Shown in pieces: positions 1-12,420 of a stretch of DNA of 64,000 nucleotides. The position numbers and the translations under genes are program-made. The stretch lies in assembly GCF_019175385.1 (NCBI RefSeq), contig NC_083344.1, forward strand, positions 25,484,231 through 25,548,230. Reading direction: 5' to 3'. The DNA comes from Lycium barbarum. Lineage: Eukaryota; Streptophyta; Magnoliopsida; Solanales; Solanaceae. The first letter of the stretch is position 1. Each line of letters opens with the position of its first letter. The notes beneath the pieces were generated by a model. That model saw nothing but the letters and a program-made list of their open reading frames with translations, had not been told where the DNA came from and searched no databases.

Positions 1-315
1 TCATTATGCCATATCGTAAAGATAAATCATTTCAATAAATGTCTTGAAAACGTTTACACTTCTTTAACCAAGATCTCAATGTCATAATTCATCATGAAAA
101 GATTAATACCAATACTTAGCCATCATTATTGATTATCTCTTATAGAGGACAAACGATTATGATTTCATATACGTATATAGAGGATAATACAATCAAGGTT
201 TAGTGTGGGTTTGCCCCCTCAGCACACCAACCATAATCAAGGCAAGCAATAAAGTTCAAAAGCCTGAAAAGTTCACCTTTTTATTTAATAAAGAACCTTA
301 AAAAAAGAGATATAC

Positions 316-2713
316 TGTTACACCTCGGAAATTTCTCCGTACTTGTATGATGAGTGGAATGATGAAGAGTTTGAGTGTATGATGTTTTGTTAAGTCGGGA
401 ATGGCTAATTAAGAATTTTTTTGGAAATAAGAAAGTCGCGGAAAATTTTCTGTCCAGTTGTCGTATATGGCACTATACGGCCCGTAAAGTGATTTACGGA
501 CCGTATAGTGCAATCGTCCTTCAGCTTGCCAAAAATCTCAAGTTCTGCCCAGTGATGATATGGTTAAATACGACCCAGTTTACGGCCCGTAAACTGGTTT
601 ACGGTCCGTAAACCAGGTCGTAAACTGCCATGTTCCTCAGCCAAAAGTTTCTGTCTTTGAAATGATTAAATACGTCCATGGAGGACGGACCGTAAATCAA
701 AATACGGTCCGTATATGGTGGTTTACCACCACTGTTCATCCCGACAAGAATTCATTGAAGATCAGATTTGTGATTTTTAAAGGGGACTTAAGCCTCATTT
801 TAACTCATTATTCATTCAACCAACTCAAGAGACTTCTAGAACTCTCCAAATATTTCCTCCACAAGAATTCAAGAGAATCAAAGGAGATATCAAGATTATC
901 AACACCAAATTCATAAAAATAAGTGTAAGAACACATCAAAGGATCTTCTAAGTGAAGAAATTTCAAAGAAGGTGGAACTAGGGTTTTGGCTAATTGAAGT
1001 ATTTCAACTTAAGGATTGTTCAACCATCATCCAAGGTAAGTTTCATGATTTTTCCATGTTGTTTGAAGTATTGGAAAGCTTAGACACTTGAAATGTAGAA
1101 GAACATAGAAATGGGTCATTATTGAGTGAATAGTGACATAAATGAATGATAGTGGAATTGAACTATGAATATTGAAGTGTTGTGAGTACAAATACGTTAT
1201 AAATGATGTTTATAACATGAAACAAGCATTAAATGCATGAAAAAGCAAGGATGAGCTAGAAGTAGAAATAATGGAAAATTGGAGGAAAATGGTGGATTTT
1301 GCCAAATGTACGTAAATGACGATTGTCGATTACGATATTGCGAATAATATTATGAATATTGGGAGTTGATATAGAACGTGAGAAAAGTAGTATGAGCGGA
1401 GGAAGCGTTGTCCGACTTCTCCTGGAATTAGCGACGCGTTCTTATAGTTAGTTTACTAATGTTGATACGAATTCTCTTATGAAGGTAACGACGTGATATC
1501 GACGGAGAACAAGTGAGCGATATCTTAGCTTAACGACCAAGGTATGTGAGGCTAGTCCTTCTTTCTAATGGCATGAATCCTTTAACTTGAATCCCTATTC
1601 CTTTCATGAGTTCTTACATTCTAAGAAGTTAAAAGCGTATACCTATGAATGCCTATATGAGATAAGTTATACGATATGATGACACTAGAATGATGATGAT
1701 GTTATTCCTTGCCTACATTCACCTTATGTACTAGTCCTTTCAAGGTGAGGCAGAATGTCCATAATGGTTCCATAATGTAACCGGGGGATCACGACCTTAC
1801 GTCACCCCGATAGAGTAAAGTTGATCATGCGTCTTATGCACGCATTATGATAAGATAAGTATTTTATGATAAGCATATTACTATGAGTATTTACATTAAG
1901 CATGTCCTGAGCATTTCACACCGGGCCTAGTTGGCCGGGCAGACACCGCTTCGGCGGGCGGCGATACGGATACACCACAACCTACGGGCGTGGGCAGACA
2001 CCACTAGTGGGCGGCATGAGATGGTACCCCGGACGCGGAAGGCCTGGACGCGGGCTAATGTTATTGATTATCACACCATTCTGACATGGACGGGCAGCTT
2101 GCATATGATGCATACATGTTATGATGATGAGTATGAGTAAGATAGCATGCATTACTTCATTTATGATTATCAGTCAGATCCAGATGTCTCATGTTGATGT
2201 TATTCCCATATTATTGATGTCTCCTTTCATTATGTATGCCTCTCATACTCGGTACAATATTCGTACTGACGTCCTTTCTTCGGACGCTGTGTTCATGCCC
2301 ACAGGTAGACAGGGAGGAGAGCTTGGCCCAGGTCTTCAGTAGCTGTCAGCTGATAGATAGCACTCCATTGTTCGGAGGTGCTTATGGCTATTCTTTTGAT
2401 GTACATTCATATATGCATATTTTGGGCATGACGGAGTCTTGTTCCGTCTATGTATTCATTATGTTAATAGAGGCTCATAGATACGCAGTGTGGGTTAGAT
2501 GGTCTCACAAGATGTTTTCATATGTATGTATATTATTTTGATGGCCAAAAGGCAAATGTATATAAAGTATTTATGTTTTGATTAACTATGATTTTCCTAC
2601 AATTGGTATGTAAAATTAATAAAAGAGTATTAAATGAGCAAGATAAGTAGTAGAGTGAGCGGTGCTCGGTAATTGCTCCGGGTACCCGTCGCGGCCCTAG
2701 CTGGGTCGTGACA
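316..2713 (+). mobile_element. Solo LTR A (Gypsy type), TSD TATAC
   Basis: The unit starts TGTTACACCTCGG and ends GGGTCGTGACA. It is flanked by TATAC at 311-315 and again at 2714-2718. The empty site is present in the sister LTR near 11366. No gag or pol lies between the ends, so this is an LTR left after recombination between two LTRs. It carries U3 palindromes ACGGNCCGT at 470-705, a donor-like AAGGTATGTGAGGC at 1539-1552 and a hairpin set at 2249-2304. It belongs to the same family as units E and F. Confidence 0.93.
2249..2304 (+). promoter_or_regulatory. Triple-hairpin block in solo LTR A
   Basis: Three stems can be seen in tandem: TCGGTAC/GTACTGA (one G-U pair), CGTCC/GGACG around a TTTCTTC loop, and CTGTG/CACAG. 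Compared with LTRs B and C, stems two and three have changed on both arms and still pair. The block ends CACAG followed by G, like a 3' splice site. Confidence 0.7.
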
Positions 2714-3754
2714 TATACATCCAAAACAAGTTTCCAAAAAGAGACATACAAATCACAACCAAAGAGTTCATAAAAACAGATCGCAAGGTATGTTCAAAAG
2801 AGACATACCTTAATTCCCGCTCAAGCATACTTCCCACAATCCAACAATTATTCTACAATATTTTTAGATAGGAGAGGTTATAACTCTAACCTATTTCCAC
2901 CCATAAACCCTTCTTACCAACGAAAGCTAGGGTTTTCATGACTAGAACGTGTTCTTGAACACTTTATGAATCAATCATGGACTCTAATCTCATAGGACAA
3001 CCTACACTAGTCTAAACCCTTTCAATAATATCACAAAATTCAAGGATCATACCTTATTGAAGGAATATTAACTTCTCCCAAACGTCCCTTTCTTCTTCTT
3101 TTTCTTGGGTTTCAAGAATCTAGGGTTTATGGAAGATGAACTAGTGTTAATTTGATGTTAGATTGATGAAGTAATTATGGGAATTGATCAAGAACTTACC
3201 TTATATGGTTTGGGGAAAAGCTAGGGTTGTTTCCTCTCAAAAATTCGGCCAAAACAAAGTGGGAATGAATATAACGAAGTTAGGCTTTTATAAATTTCGA
3301 GAAAAGTCGCTTCAGGCATAAAATGATCTGGTGCATCACCTAGGGCGGCGCACACAGTTTATACATTTCAATGGTGTCAAAATTTTTAGTTTGCTGAAAA
3401 TTTAGCCCGGGGCGCCGCGCACGCCTAATTTTCGCACTGCACACATAATACTCAGTAAAATGGGCATAACTCCTAGCACAAAGATCTATTGGAGCTGGGA
3501 AACCTACCGTTGGAAAGGTATTTGAAAGATCTACAACTTCAATTAAGGAATTTTTCCCAAATACCCAACCTATTTTCACGAAACTGGCTTAGAAGTCATA
3601 CCTACTGAAATTTAGACGAGCTTGAGAACTCTTATGAACTTCACTATTTGGTATTGATCTTAAATCAATATTGATAGGACTTCATATTCCAAAAATGTCA
3701 CATTAATTCTCATTTAATACATTCACACCTGACTCAAATTTACGGAGTGTTACA

Positions 3755-3777
3755 TTATCTCCCCCCCCCCCCCCCCC
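3755..3777 (-). other. Polypurine tract of element X
   Basis: On the minus strand a run of 17 G followed by AGATAA abuts the TGTAACACTCCG start of the 3' LTR. This is the usual place and composition of the plus-strand primer of an LTR retrotransposon. Confidence 0.8.
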
Positions 3778-6201
3778 ACACACACACTAAGATCATTCGT
3801 CCTCGAATGGGAATCATGGCCTAGAAATAATTCACTAAACCACAAGTTGTTTCAAACAATACAACGATTCATCTATGAAGGATTTAATACGCTAGCTCAT
3901 ACCTGCCATAGGAAACAAGTGAGGATATCTCTTATTCATTGTTATATCCCGAAATTTCGAACACTCGAAAAATTCAAAATAATTTTGGTCTGAAAGAAAT
4001 GAGGCCATACTTTGATACTAATCAATATGTATATGTTGTTCAAAAAAAATATTGGTGTGGAAATACGGAGGAAGGCTAAGGGCTAAATTGGAATCTCGGG
4101 AATTAGTTTCGGGAATTACAAAAATATGATCCATAAGTAATTGTGCTCAAAATAAAATATATGAAAATTTAGGCCCAAAAGAGGGTGTGGCCGGCCATGA
4201 TATGCATGGCCCAAGCCCATGGATCATTATATTCAAGAGATAAATATTGGAAGAGGGGTCAAAGTCTTCATTTTGGAAGAACTTTCAAGAACACAAAAAA
4301 AAATATATAGAGAGCAAGAGCCATAGAGGGTTTCGTCTATAGTGAGAAAGAAAGAAAAAAACAATTCTTGGAGCCCTAGCCTTTGGTTCAAAACTCCTTT
4401 CATCTTGAACTTGGATTAAGTGCAAGACTCTCTTCAACGTGGTGCAATTCTTTTGGCGAGAAAACCGCTTTAGTGGCAAACGGAGATTTTGGAGAAAGGT
4501 GAGAATTTCATCCTTTTTGTGCCATGAAAGACTTACATGTATGTTGTAGTATGTGTAAATAAATGAAAAGCATGAAAATTTTGTGTGTTGTGGATATTTG
4601 TGTGTGGCAGTTTATTGCATGGAAAGAGGAGGATTATGAATTTAATTATTAGTATGTTAATTGTGTTGTTGTAGACTTGTGATGGAAATGGATGAATAAT
4701 GGTTTAAGTTAGCATAAAAAAAATTTAGTTGTTGCGTTGTTATCGGAAAGCATGCGATTTTATTATAAATTATGTAATTGAGAAAATGAAGTTGTAAGAT
4801 GTAAGTGGTGATTGTTGTAGGTGAAATTGGAAGATAAAAAGGTGTGGTGAATATTCATGTTGAGAATTGGAGGTTTTGGGTGGATTATGGTTCGGTGGAA
4901 CTTTTGCATATTTTGTAGAATAATGTGAAATATTTTTGAATTGTATTCGAATGGTCTTGAATTAGTAAATAAATAGGAAAACGTTGACGTTAGTTTGAAG
5001 GTGTGAAGTTGGAATGGGAATGGTTGCATGATGAAGAAAGGAAGAACATTTATATTAGAATGTATTTTGTTGTAGTTGTTGATGTTGTTGGCATTGTTGT
5101 GTTGTTGTTGTTGATGTTTTTGGCCGAGGTGATTCTCGGGGACGTTAAATTTATAGGGGAAATGCTGCCGAAATTTCGGTAGACAACATGAGTTTAAGAT
5201 TGGAATTCTAAAAGCTTATAACTTACATTTGGTAACTATGACCAATTGTAGATTCTGGACGAAACGGGAGTTGAGTTTGGACGAGCGTAAGAAGCGCAAA
5301 AGGTATGTAAAGCTATCATTTCCCTTCTCTTGGCATGTCCTAGATGTACTAGGTCTTGATTTGAGCCTCGGGGATCATTCCTTTCATAGAAATCCGAGTT
5401 TGACTTTTGGTACTATTCATGCAATGGAATTGAACTTTAAAGGGTGCTTTTTGTTGGAAAAATGGTTAAACCTCCATAACTTTCACAAATGTACTCCGAT
5501 CGCTCCGAGACTTCCACGGAGGACTTCCCAAGGCCTAATGCACGTAATTTTTGTACGTCACCTCGACTTGACCCAAGGTGGGCCCACAAGTCCCGAGACC
5601 TTTTGTATTGCTCCATTTGACTTAGCTCGGTACGGTAGCTAAAGGGAACTTTGGGTTAACGTCCCTAGCTTCTGTAGACGGACTCGAATCGTCTGAACAT
5701 AGTCATAAAGGTTGCATGATGAATGATGTCCGTGACGATAATTGAAAGGCACTTAGTTCTCACTACTTCGCATATGTATACGGTTGTTAAACCCTCATGC
5801 TGAATTGGATCTATTGAAACTTGGTTGTGGATTACTAGTGAATTCAAAAAAAGAAATTTATTATTGAAATTTACTAATTGTTAGTCTCAAGCTAAAGGGA
5901 ATATAAAGTCGATTTCAAAACCACTCCGAAGGGGGTGCGATATTTTATTATCTAGACTTTTCAAAACCACGCCAAAGGGGGTGCGATGGCCTCAGCTCAT
6001 GTCTGAGCGCGCTATGGCCCCAGCCTATGCCCGAGCGAGCTATGGCCTCGGCTGATCACCGAGTGAGCTATGGCCTCGGTTTACGCCTGAGTGTGCTATG
6101 GCCTCAGCTTATGTCTTAGTGTGTTAATTTCAAAACCACTCCGAAAGGGGTGCGAGGTTTTACTACTGCTTTTCATTTACGATCTATTTTAATTTATATA
6201 T

Positions 6202-6405
6202 TATATTATTATGCCGGAAGCGGCTGTCCGAAGGGACTATTATATTATTATGCCGGAAGCGGCTGTCCGAAGGGACTATTATATTATTATGCCGGAAGCG
6301 GCTGTCCGAAGGGACTATTATATTATTATGCCAGAAGCGGCTATCCGAAGGGACTATTATATTATTATGCCAGAAGCGGCTGCCCGATGGGGCTATTATT
6401 GATAT
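6202..6405 (+). repeat. 39-bp minisatellite, about five copies
   Basis: The landmark GCCGGAAGCGG (later GCCAGAAGCGG) recurs at 6213, 6252, 6291, 6330 and 6369, exactly 39 bp apart. Because 39 is a multiple of three, the array is open in several frames on both strands; these are not genes. It is local to solo LTR B and absent from LTR C. Confidence 0.95.
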
Positions 6406-6636
6406 TGAGCCAGAAGCGGCACGCACGTTGTATCGTATCATTTACTTGAAAAGAAATGTTAGACTACATTGCTTATTTAAATATGTTGGTTGGATTGTGT
6501 TATTTACTTAAGGACTGTTTGAGACTTTATGTACACATCTCTGCTTCTACCAGCGAAAACTGCAGGTATTGGGTTGGTCACGACTACTTCTTCCCTAAAC
6601 TATGTGATAGTTATGATTTATTATCGCTTTACATAC

Positions 6637-6694
6637 TCAGTACATATCTCGTACTGACCCCCTTTCTTCGGGGGCTGCGTTTCATGCCACGCAG
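6637..6694 (+). promoter_or_regulatory. Triple-hairpin block in solo LTR B
   Basis: The stems are TCAGTAC/GTACTGA (6637-6657), CCCCC/GGGGG around TTTCTTC (6658-6674) and CTGCG/CGCAG (6675-6694). All pairs are Watson-Crick. The block ends CGCAG|G about 430 bp before the LTR 3' end. Confidence 0.75.
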
Positions 6695-9070
6695 GTCCAG
6701 GGACGCGACCCGGCGATCCAGCTACTTAGGGGAAGTCAGCACTGGGAGTCAGTCAGCTCCACTTGTCCGGAGGCTGTTCCTATTTTGGTATGAACTTGTA
6801 TTTATGTCTTGCAGGTCATACTCTTTAGAGTCTGCGAACAGCGTGGGTGTCATGGGTGCTGTTTAGTTTTGTCGATCGATGCATTGTTGTAAAGTAATGG
6901 TGTAAGCCTCTTTGGCTCGCTTAGTCTTACGTCATGTAAAAGTATGTACATATGTAACACGCCTTGAGACGTTTTGAATAACGTGTTGACATCGGTATAG
7001 TATTTGTAACTTTCAAAAAAAAAAAAAAAAAAAACGCCATAAATGAGATCAAGTATCGTAAGTTGGGACATCGGGCAGGGTAAGCTCGATCGCTTGTCAT
7101 GGCCCTAGTTGGGTCGTGACATTCATGTCCTCCTCTGCTTCCCAAGTAGCTTCCTCAGTATTATGGTTTCGCCATAAAACATTAACAAATGCAACATCCT
7201 TTGTTCTCAACCTTCTAACTTGGCGATCTAAAATTCGAACTGGTTTTTCTTCATAAGACAGAGATTCATCAATTTCAATATCTTCATGGTGCAACACATG
7301 GGAAGGATCAAGTTTGTACAATCTCAACATCGAAATGTGAAACACCAGATAAACCATGGACATCTCAGCCGGTAATCTCAACTCGTAAGCTAACTTCCCC
7401 ATTTTTGTAATCTCGTAAGGACCAATATAGTGAGGACTAAGCTTGCACTTTCTGCCAAAATGCATTGCCCCCTTCATAGGTGACATTTTCAAGAAAACCT
7501 TGTCACCAGCAGCAAATTCCAATTTCCTACGCCTCATGTCCGTATAAGACTTTTGTCTACTTTGAGCGGTCTTCAGTCGCTGCACAATAATATTTACCTT
7601 TTCAGTCGCCTCATGAACTGAATCGGGACCCAACAACTTTACTTCCGTTGGTTCAAACCAACTAATTGGAGACCGACAACGCCTCCCATAAAGAGCCTCA
7701 TAAGGAGCCATCTGAATACTCTCCTGATAGCTATTATTGTAAGCGAATTCCACCAGAGGTAGGTGTTCATCCCAACTTCCTCCAAATCGATTGCACAAGC
7801 ACGCAACATATCTTCCAAAGTTTGAATAGTTCTCTCTGCTTGCCCGTCAGTTTGAGGATGAAAGGCAGTGCTTAATTTCACTCTAGTCCCCAAACCTTCT
7901 TGAAACGTCTGCCAGAAATGAGCAGTAGATTGTGTACCTCTATCAGATATAATGGATGCCGGAACACCGTGCAACCTAACAATCTCCTTCAAATATAACT
8001 TGGCCTACTCCGCTGCAGAATATGACGTCTTCACAGGAAGAAAATGGGCAGACTTCGTGATTCTATCCACGATCACCCAAATCGAATAAAACTTGGCCTT
8101 TGTGCGGGGTAGACCCACAATGAAATCCATGTTGATCTCCTCCCACTTCCACTGCAGAATCTCGACATTCTGAGCCAGGCCTTTGATGTTCAGCCTTCAC
8201 CTGTTGACAGTTCAAACACTTAGCCACAAAGTTAGAAATATCAGCTTTCATACTCTTCTACCAATAGTGTTGTTTCAAATCCTTGTACATTTTGGTGGAC
8301 CTCGGGTGAACCAAATATTTGGAACTATAAGCTGCCATCATCAATTCTTGTCGAAGACTATCAACATCGGGAACACACAATCTTTCTTGCAATCACAGAA
8401 CACTATTGGCAGTCCCAACAGTAAACAAAGTGTACTCACTCTTTTCCACTCCATCTCTCAGCTTTACCAGAAGCTCATCATCATATTGCTTGGATTTAAT
8501 CCTTTCCACAATGTCGGACCATGATGGCGTGATTCCCACTAACTCTCCATCTTCAGTTTCATCGAGTCTGACCCTAAGACTAGCAAGCCTTCGAATTTCT
8601 TTCCCTATGAGTATGTCATGTGCATGCAAATAAGCCAATGTGCCCATAGATTTTCTACTCAAAGCATCAGCAACCACATTAGCCTTACCAGGATGATACA
8701 AAATGTTCACAATTTCTAATTCAAACACATCAAAAGTAATCTCACGACCCTTAACTACAACGACGCAGTCTCTATATATTCTAGAAGCGATAACAAGGAC
8801 ATTAGCAGAGGTATTCATAGAAAAAGGGTGCCAACAATTGTTCGGGTTCCCTACCTAAATCAAGGGTAAAGTACAAAGTCACATAAGAAGGATTTTGAAC
8901 CTGGATTGATCAACGACTACGTATCAAGAGAACAAATAGTGAGAATACCTGTGACCACAACATCTGAGACTCCAGCCAACTCCCTACGAGCCAAATCACG
9001 AAGTAGAGCTTTCTTTGTACTAAACGACCCCGGAAAGATAAAAATACATCTTCACCCAAATAAGAACTAC

Positions 9071-9982
9071 ATAGCCCTCACGGGGATTTCTAACAACTAG
9101 AACACTCAAGTCTCAACACGAATAAGGGGGTTTCTACCTTCATCTCACTTTCCCAAGAGTTAGATACTCAAAAGGCTCAACACGTATATGCTTTGACTAA
9201 GAAGCGCACAATATATCAATCTAGACAATATACTCCGACAAGAAGACTAATTCAACAACACATGATTCAAGCTTAACTTACCTCATGCCAAAACTGAAAA
9301 TAAAAAATTAAAGCCTAAATCAACTACATTATCTTCTTAAATCATTATTCCACAAGCGGTTGTTTTTTAGTTTCAAGCCTAAACTAAAGTTCTTCCACTA
9401 AACATCAAAATAGTACAGATCTTTTAACCCAATAAGAATATAACCTCAATGTACGATAATTCTTAATTCACTACAAGAGACCCTCAATTGTTCCCTTCAC
9501 CCTAACCTTTAGTACTTGAAACATATCACACCTTAATTATTCCTTTCAGCCTAACAAGATTTCGGCAGAGTTTTCCCCGTAACAAGGACTACTTTTGTTT
9601 CTATACCTATCTCAATTTATCAACAACCAAACCCTACAACAACCATATATACCAAACACCTACAATACAATTTAGCAACTTTGTACCATCCATAAAATTA
9701 CGCATCATAACAATGTGCACTCCATAACACCATTGTTCACTTAGTTAACATCTGCAACACGAGTTGAAGTCATCTCCATAAAGCACGAGTAACGAACACG
9801 TCAGAATGATCCTAAAGGAAGTTCAAGCTCTATAGCACAATCTAGAATCAAGAAGACTGAGAAACACCTATTAATGTCCTGGTAGTCTTTCGATCATGCA
9901 GGTGATCAGACTGCACAAGGAAGACTCCGCTAGACACAGCTCCACAAACACATATAATAATCCTAGGACGTATTTAAACCTA
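9071..9982 (-). other. Element X leader, non-coding
   Basis: This stretch lies between the primer site and the protease remnant. I see no gag domain or long frame. It holds a degenerate copy of the LTR promoter block (TTTCGGCAGAG at 9561-9571) and, close to the LTR, the conserved leader motif AAGACTCCGCTAGACACA at 9921-9938. Confidence 0.6.
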
Positions 9983-9995
9983 GGCTCTCATACCA
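9983..9995 (-). other. Primer binding site of element X
   Basis: The minus strand reads TGGTATGAGAGCC, one mismatch from the initiator-Met tRNA 3' end complement TGGTATCAGAGCC. It lies four bases inside the LTR start at 10000, which fixes the element as minus sense with its 5' LTR on the right. Confidence 0.85.
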
Positions 9996-9999
9996 AGCT

Positions 10000-12420
10000 T
10001 GTCACGCCCCAAAACCCACCCTAGACGTGACCGGCATCCGACGTCATGAACAACATCGAAAGAACCTAAACGACATAATAATAACACTTGAACCTGTCAG
10101 GCTCAATATTCGCCTCCAACAGTTTGTAAAATAAATGTAAACAATCATGAATATATGAATTAAATCAGAGGAAATCTTTATAATTTAAATAATTCAACCA
10201 AAACATGATATTGTGCAGAGTTAAACAATAACACTTCTTCTACCCACATTCGAATGTATACTAAGGAGCTTCTAAGAATAAGGACTAAATGTTTAACCCA
10301 TTGGGACGCAGCTCGGAAACTAATATAAATAAATGGAATTAAATAAATAGGCTGTCCCATGAATGAATGTGTGGGCTCACCAAATCAACAGCAACCGCAA
10401 GTCCTTCCTAAACGCCCGGAGTATCAAGAACCTGCTCTTCACTGTTACCTAACATACCATCAAAAACAACAATGGTATGCCTGAGTACTTCGTACTCAGT
10501 GAGTGCCTCGGGAACAACAAGTAATATGAAAATAAGGTACAATAATACATAAAGAAGTCAGTTCTGAAAACCGTATGAAATCATTGTAAAAAAAGTTATT
10601 CAACTAGTGTATCTCAATAAGCATTATCAAAACCGATTTGGAAGCCTCTTGTCAATTACAACTTTCAAATATGCCTTTTACAATTGATCAAGATTGTCAA
10701 CAACAGTGCCATGAAAGAATAAGAATATCACACATGCCAATACAGGCCCAAGAATCAAGCACATCGAAAGGGTGACCGTAGAGGTTCCCTTGTAACAGTG
10801 CACCACACCGGAATATAGAATTTTCGGTGGCTATCCTTCCTCCCGAATAGCAAGGCACTAACCGCACTCCAGGTAGCGAACCCGGTAGTGGCCACTCTTC
10901 CTCCCGAATGGCTAGGTAATTACCACACTAGGATCCATAGTGGCTACCCTTCCTCCCGAGTAGCTAGGCCAAACACAACAACAAAGTTCATAGCTTAGAA
11001 GCCGATTCACAATTTGTCTCAAAGTATGTCACACCATCAATTAGCATTAAAGTTCATTATGCCATATCGTAAAGATAAATCATTTCAATGAATGTCTTGA
11101 AGACATTTACACTTCTTTAACCAAGATCTCAATGTCATAATTCATCATGAAAACATTAATACCAATACTTATCCATCATTATTGATTATCTCTTATAGAG
11201 GAAAAATGATTATGATTTCATATATGTATATAGAGGATAATACAATCAAGGTTTAGTGTGGGTTTGCCCCCTCACGCACACCAACCATAATCAAGGCAAG
11301 CAATAAAGTTCAAAAGCCTGAAAAGTTCAGCTTTTTATTTAATAAAGAACCTTAAAAAAAGAGATATACATCCAAATCAAGTTTCCAAAAAGAGACATAC
11401 AAATCACAACCAAAGAGTTCATAAAAACATATCGCAAGGTATGTTCAAAAGAGACATACCTTAATTCCTGCTCAAGCATACTTCCCACAATCCAACAATT
11501 ATTCTACAATATTTTTAGATAGGAGAGGTTAGAACTCTAACCAATTTCCACCCATAAACCCTTCTTACCAACGAAAGCTAGGGTTTTCATGACTAGAACG
11601 TGTTCTTAAACACTTCATGAATCAATCATGGACTCTAATCTCATAGGACAACCTACACTAGTCTAAACCCTTTCAATAATATCACAAAATTCAAGGATCA
11701 TACCTTATTGAAGGAATATTAACTTCTCCCAAACGTCCCTTTTTTCTTCTCTTTCTTGGGTTTCAAGAATCTAGGGTTTATGGAAGATGAACTAGTGTTA
11801 ATTTGATGTTAGATTGATGAAGTAATGATGGGAATTGATCAAGAACTTACCTTATATGGTTTGGGGAAAACCAAGGGTTGTTTCCTCTCAAAAAGTCGGC
11901 CAAAACGAAGTGGGAATGAATGTAACGAAGTTTGGCTTTTATAAATTTCGGGAAAAGTCGCTTCAGGCATAAAATGGCCTGGTGCGTCACCCAGGGTGGC
12001 ACACACAGTGTATCCATTTCAATGACGTCAAAATTTTGAGTTTGCTGAAAATTTGGCCTGGGGCGCGCCACGCACACCTAATTTTCGCACTGCACAGATG
12101 ATACTGAGTAAAATTGGCATAACTCCTAGCACAGAGCTCTTTTGGAGCTGGGCAACCTACCATTGGAAAGGTATTTTAAAGATCTACAACTTATGAAAGT
12201 TTTCCCAAATTCCCAACCTATCTTCACGAAACTGGCGTAGAAGTCATACCTACTGAAATTTAGACGAGCTTGAGAACTCATATGAACTTCACTATTTGGT
12301 ATTGATCTTAAATCAACTATTTCCAGCAAAACTCATATTATTGGACTTCATATGCCTAAAATGTCACATTACTTCTCATTTAATACATTCACACCTGACT
12401 TAAATTTACGGAGTGTTACA
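10000..12420 (-). mobile_element. Element X, 5' LTR
   Basis: The plus strand runs from TGTCACGCCCC to GGAGTGTTACA. It matches the left LTR of X (1-3754) and adjoins a primer site. Its outer edge cuts the Athila gag frame at 12421. A perfect inverted repeat CTGAGTAC-TTC-GTACTCAG at 10481-10499 lies where the first stem of the hairpin set sits in other families. GGCGCGCC-type palindromes near 12060 lie in the U3. No reliable gene lies inside; short open frames here are incidental. Confidence 0.9.

Larger units (their letters stand above)
1..3754 (-). mobile_element. Element X, 3' LTR (left part outside window)
   Basis: Positions 1-315 and 2719-3754 together align with 11051-12420, the right-hand LTR of the same element, with a few percent mismatches that are mostly transitions. 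The 2398-bp solo LTR A interrupts this copy. The LTR sense is minus: it starts with TGTAACACTCCG at 3754 and runs left past position 1. A purine tract lies directly beside 3754, as expected for a 3' LTR. About 1050 bp of this LTR should lie to the left of the window. Confidence 0.85.
3940..7121 (+). mobile_element. Solo LTR B (Gypsy type), TSD TTCAT
   Basis: The unit starts TGTTATATCCCG and ends GGGTCGTGACA, with TTCAT at 3935-3939 and 7122-7126. It splits the last codons of the element X polyprotein: the reading frame resumes across the insertion and stops at 3892-3894. Inside are a TATA-like box and CCGAAATTTCGG (about 5150-5184), a donor-like AGGTATGTAAAGC (5301-5313), a 39-bp minisatellite (6202-6405) and a hairpin set (6637-6694). 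It is the same family as C and D. Confidence 0.93.
3892..9070 (-). pseudogene. Element X polyprotein remnant: protease fused to RNase H tail, integrase
   Basis: Read on the minus strand, the order is as follows. A retropepsin-like part (about 9060-8720) contains SRIYRDCVVVVKGRE. It is fused to the RNase H end (ILYHPGKANVVADALSRK, about 8715-8650). Next come the integrase zinc-binding part (CLNCQQVKAEHQRPG near 8215), the integrase core (SDRGTQ...FHPQTDGQAERTIQ near 7950-7830) and the integrase C-terminus down to 7127. After solo LTR B the frame ends with RYPHLFPMAGMS and a stop at 3892. No reverse transcriptase lies between protease and RNase H. At least two frameshifts are visible (near 8170 and 7790). 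It was a Ty3/Gypsy polyprotein, is non-functional now, and was already missing RT. Confidence 0.8.

Noticed and set aside
5229..5642. 137-aa frame on the plus strand
   Set aside because: It lies inside solo LTR B across the donor-like site, has no domain, and related LTRs do not keep it.
6202..6405. CRISPR-like regular repeat array
   Set aside because: Contiguous minisatellite without spacers in a plant LTR.
6150..6449. Overlapping open frames with 13-residue repeats on both strands
   Set aside because: Produced by a 39-bp minisatellite within solo LTR B; the repeat length is a multiple of three, so frames stay open by arithmetic.
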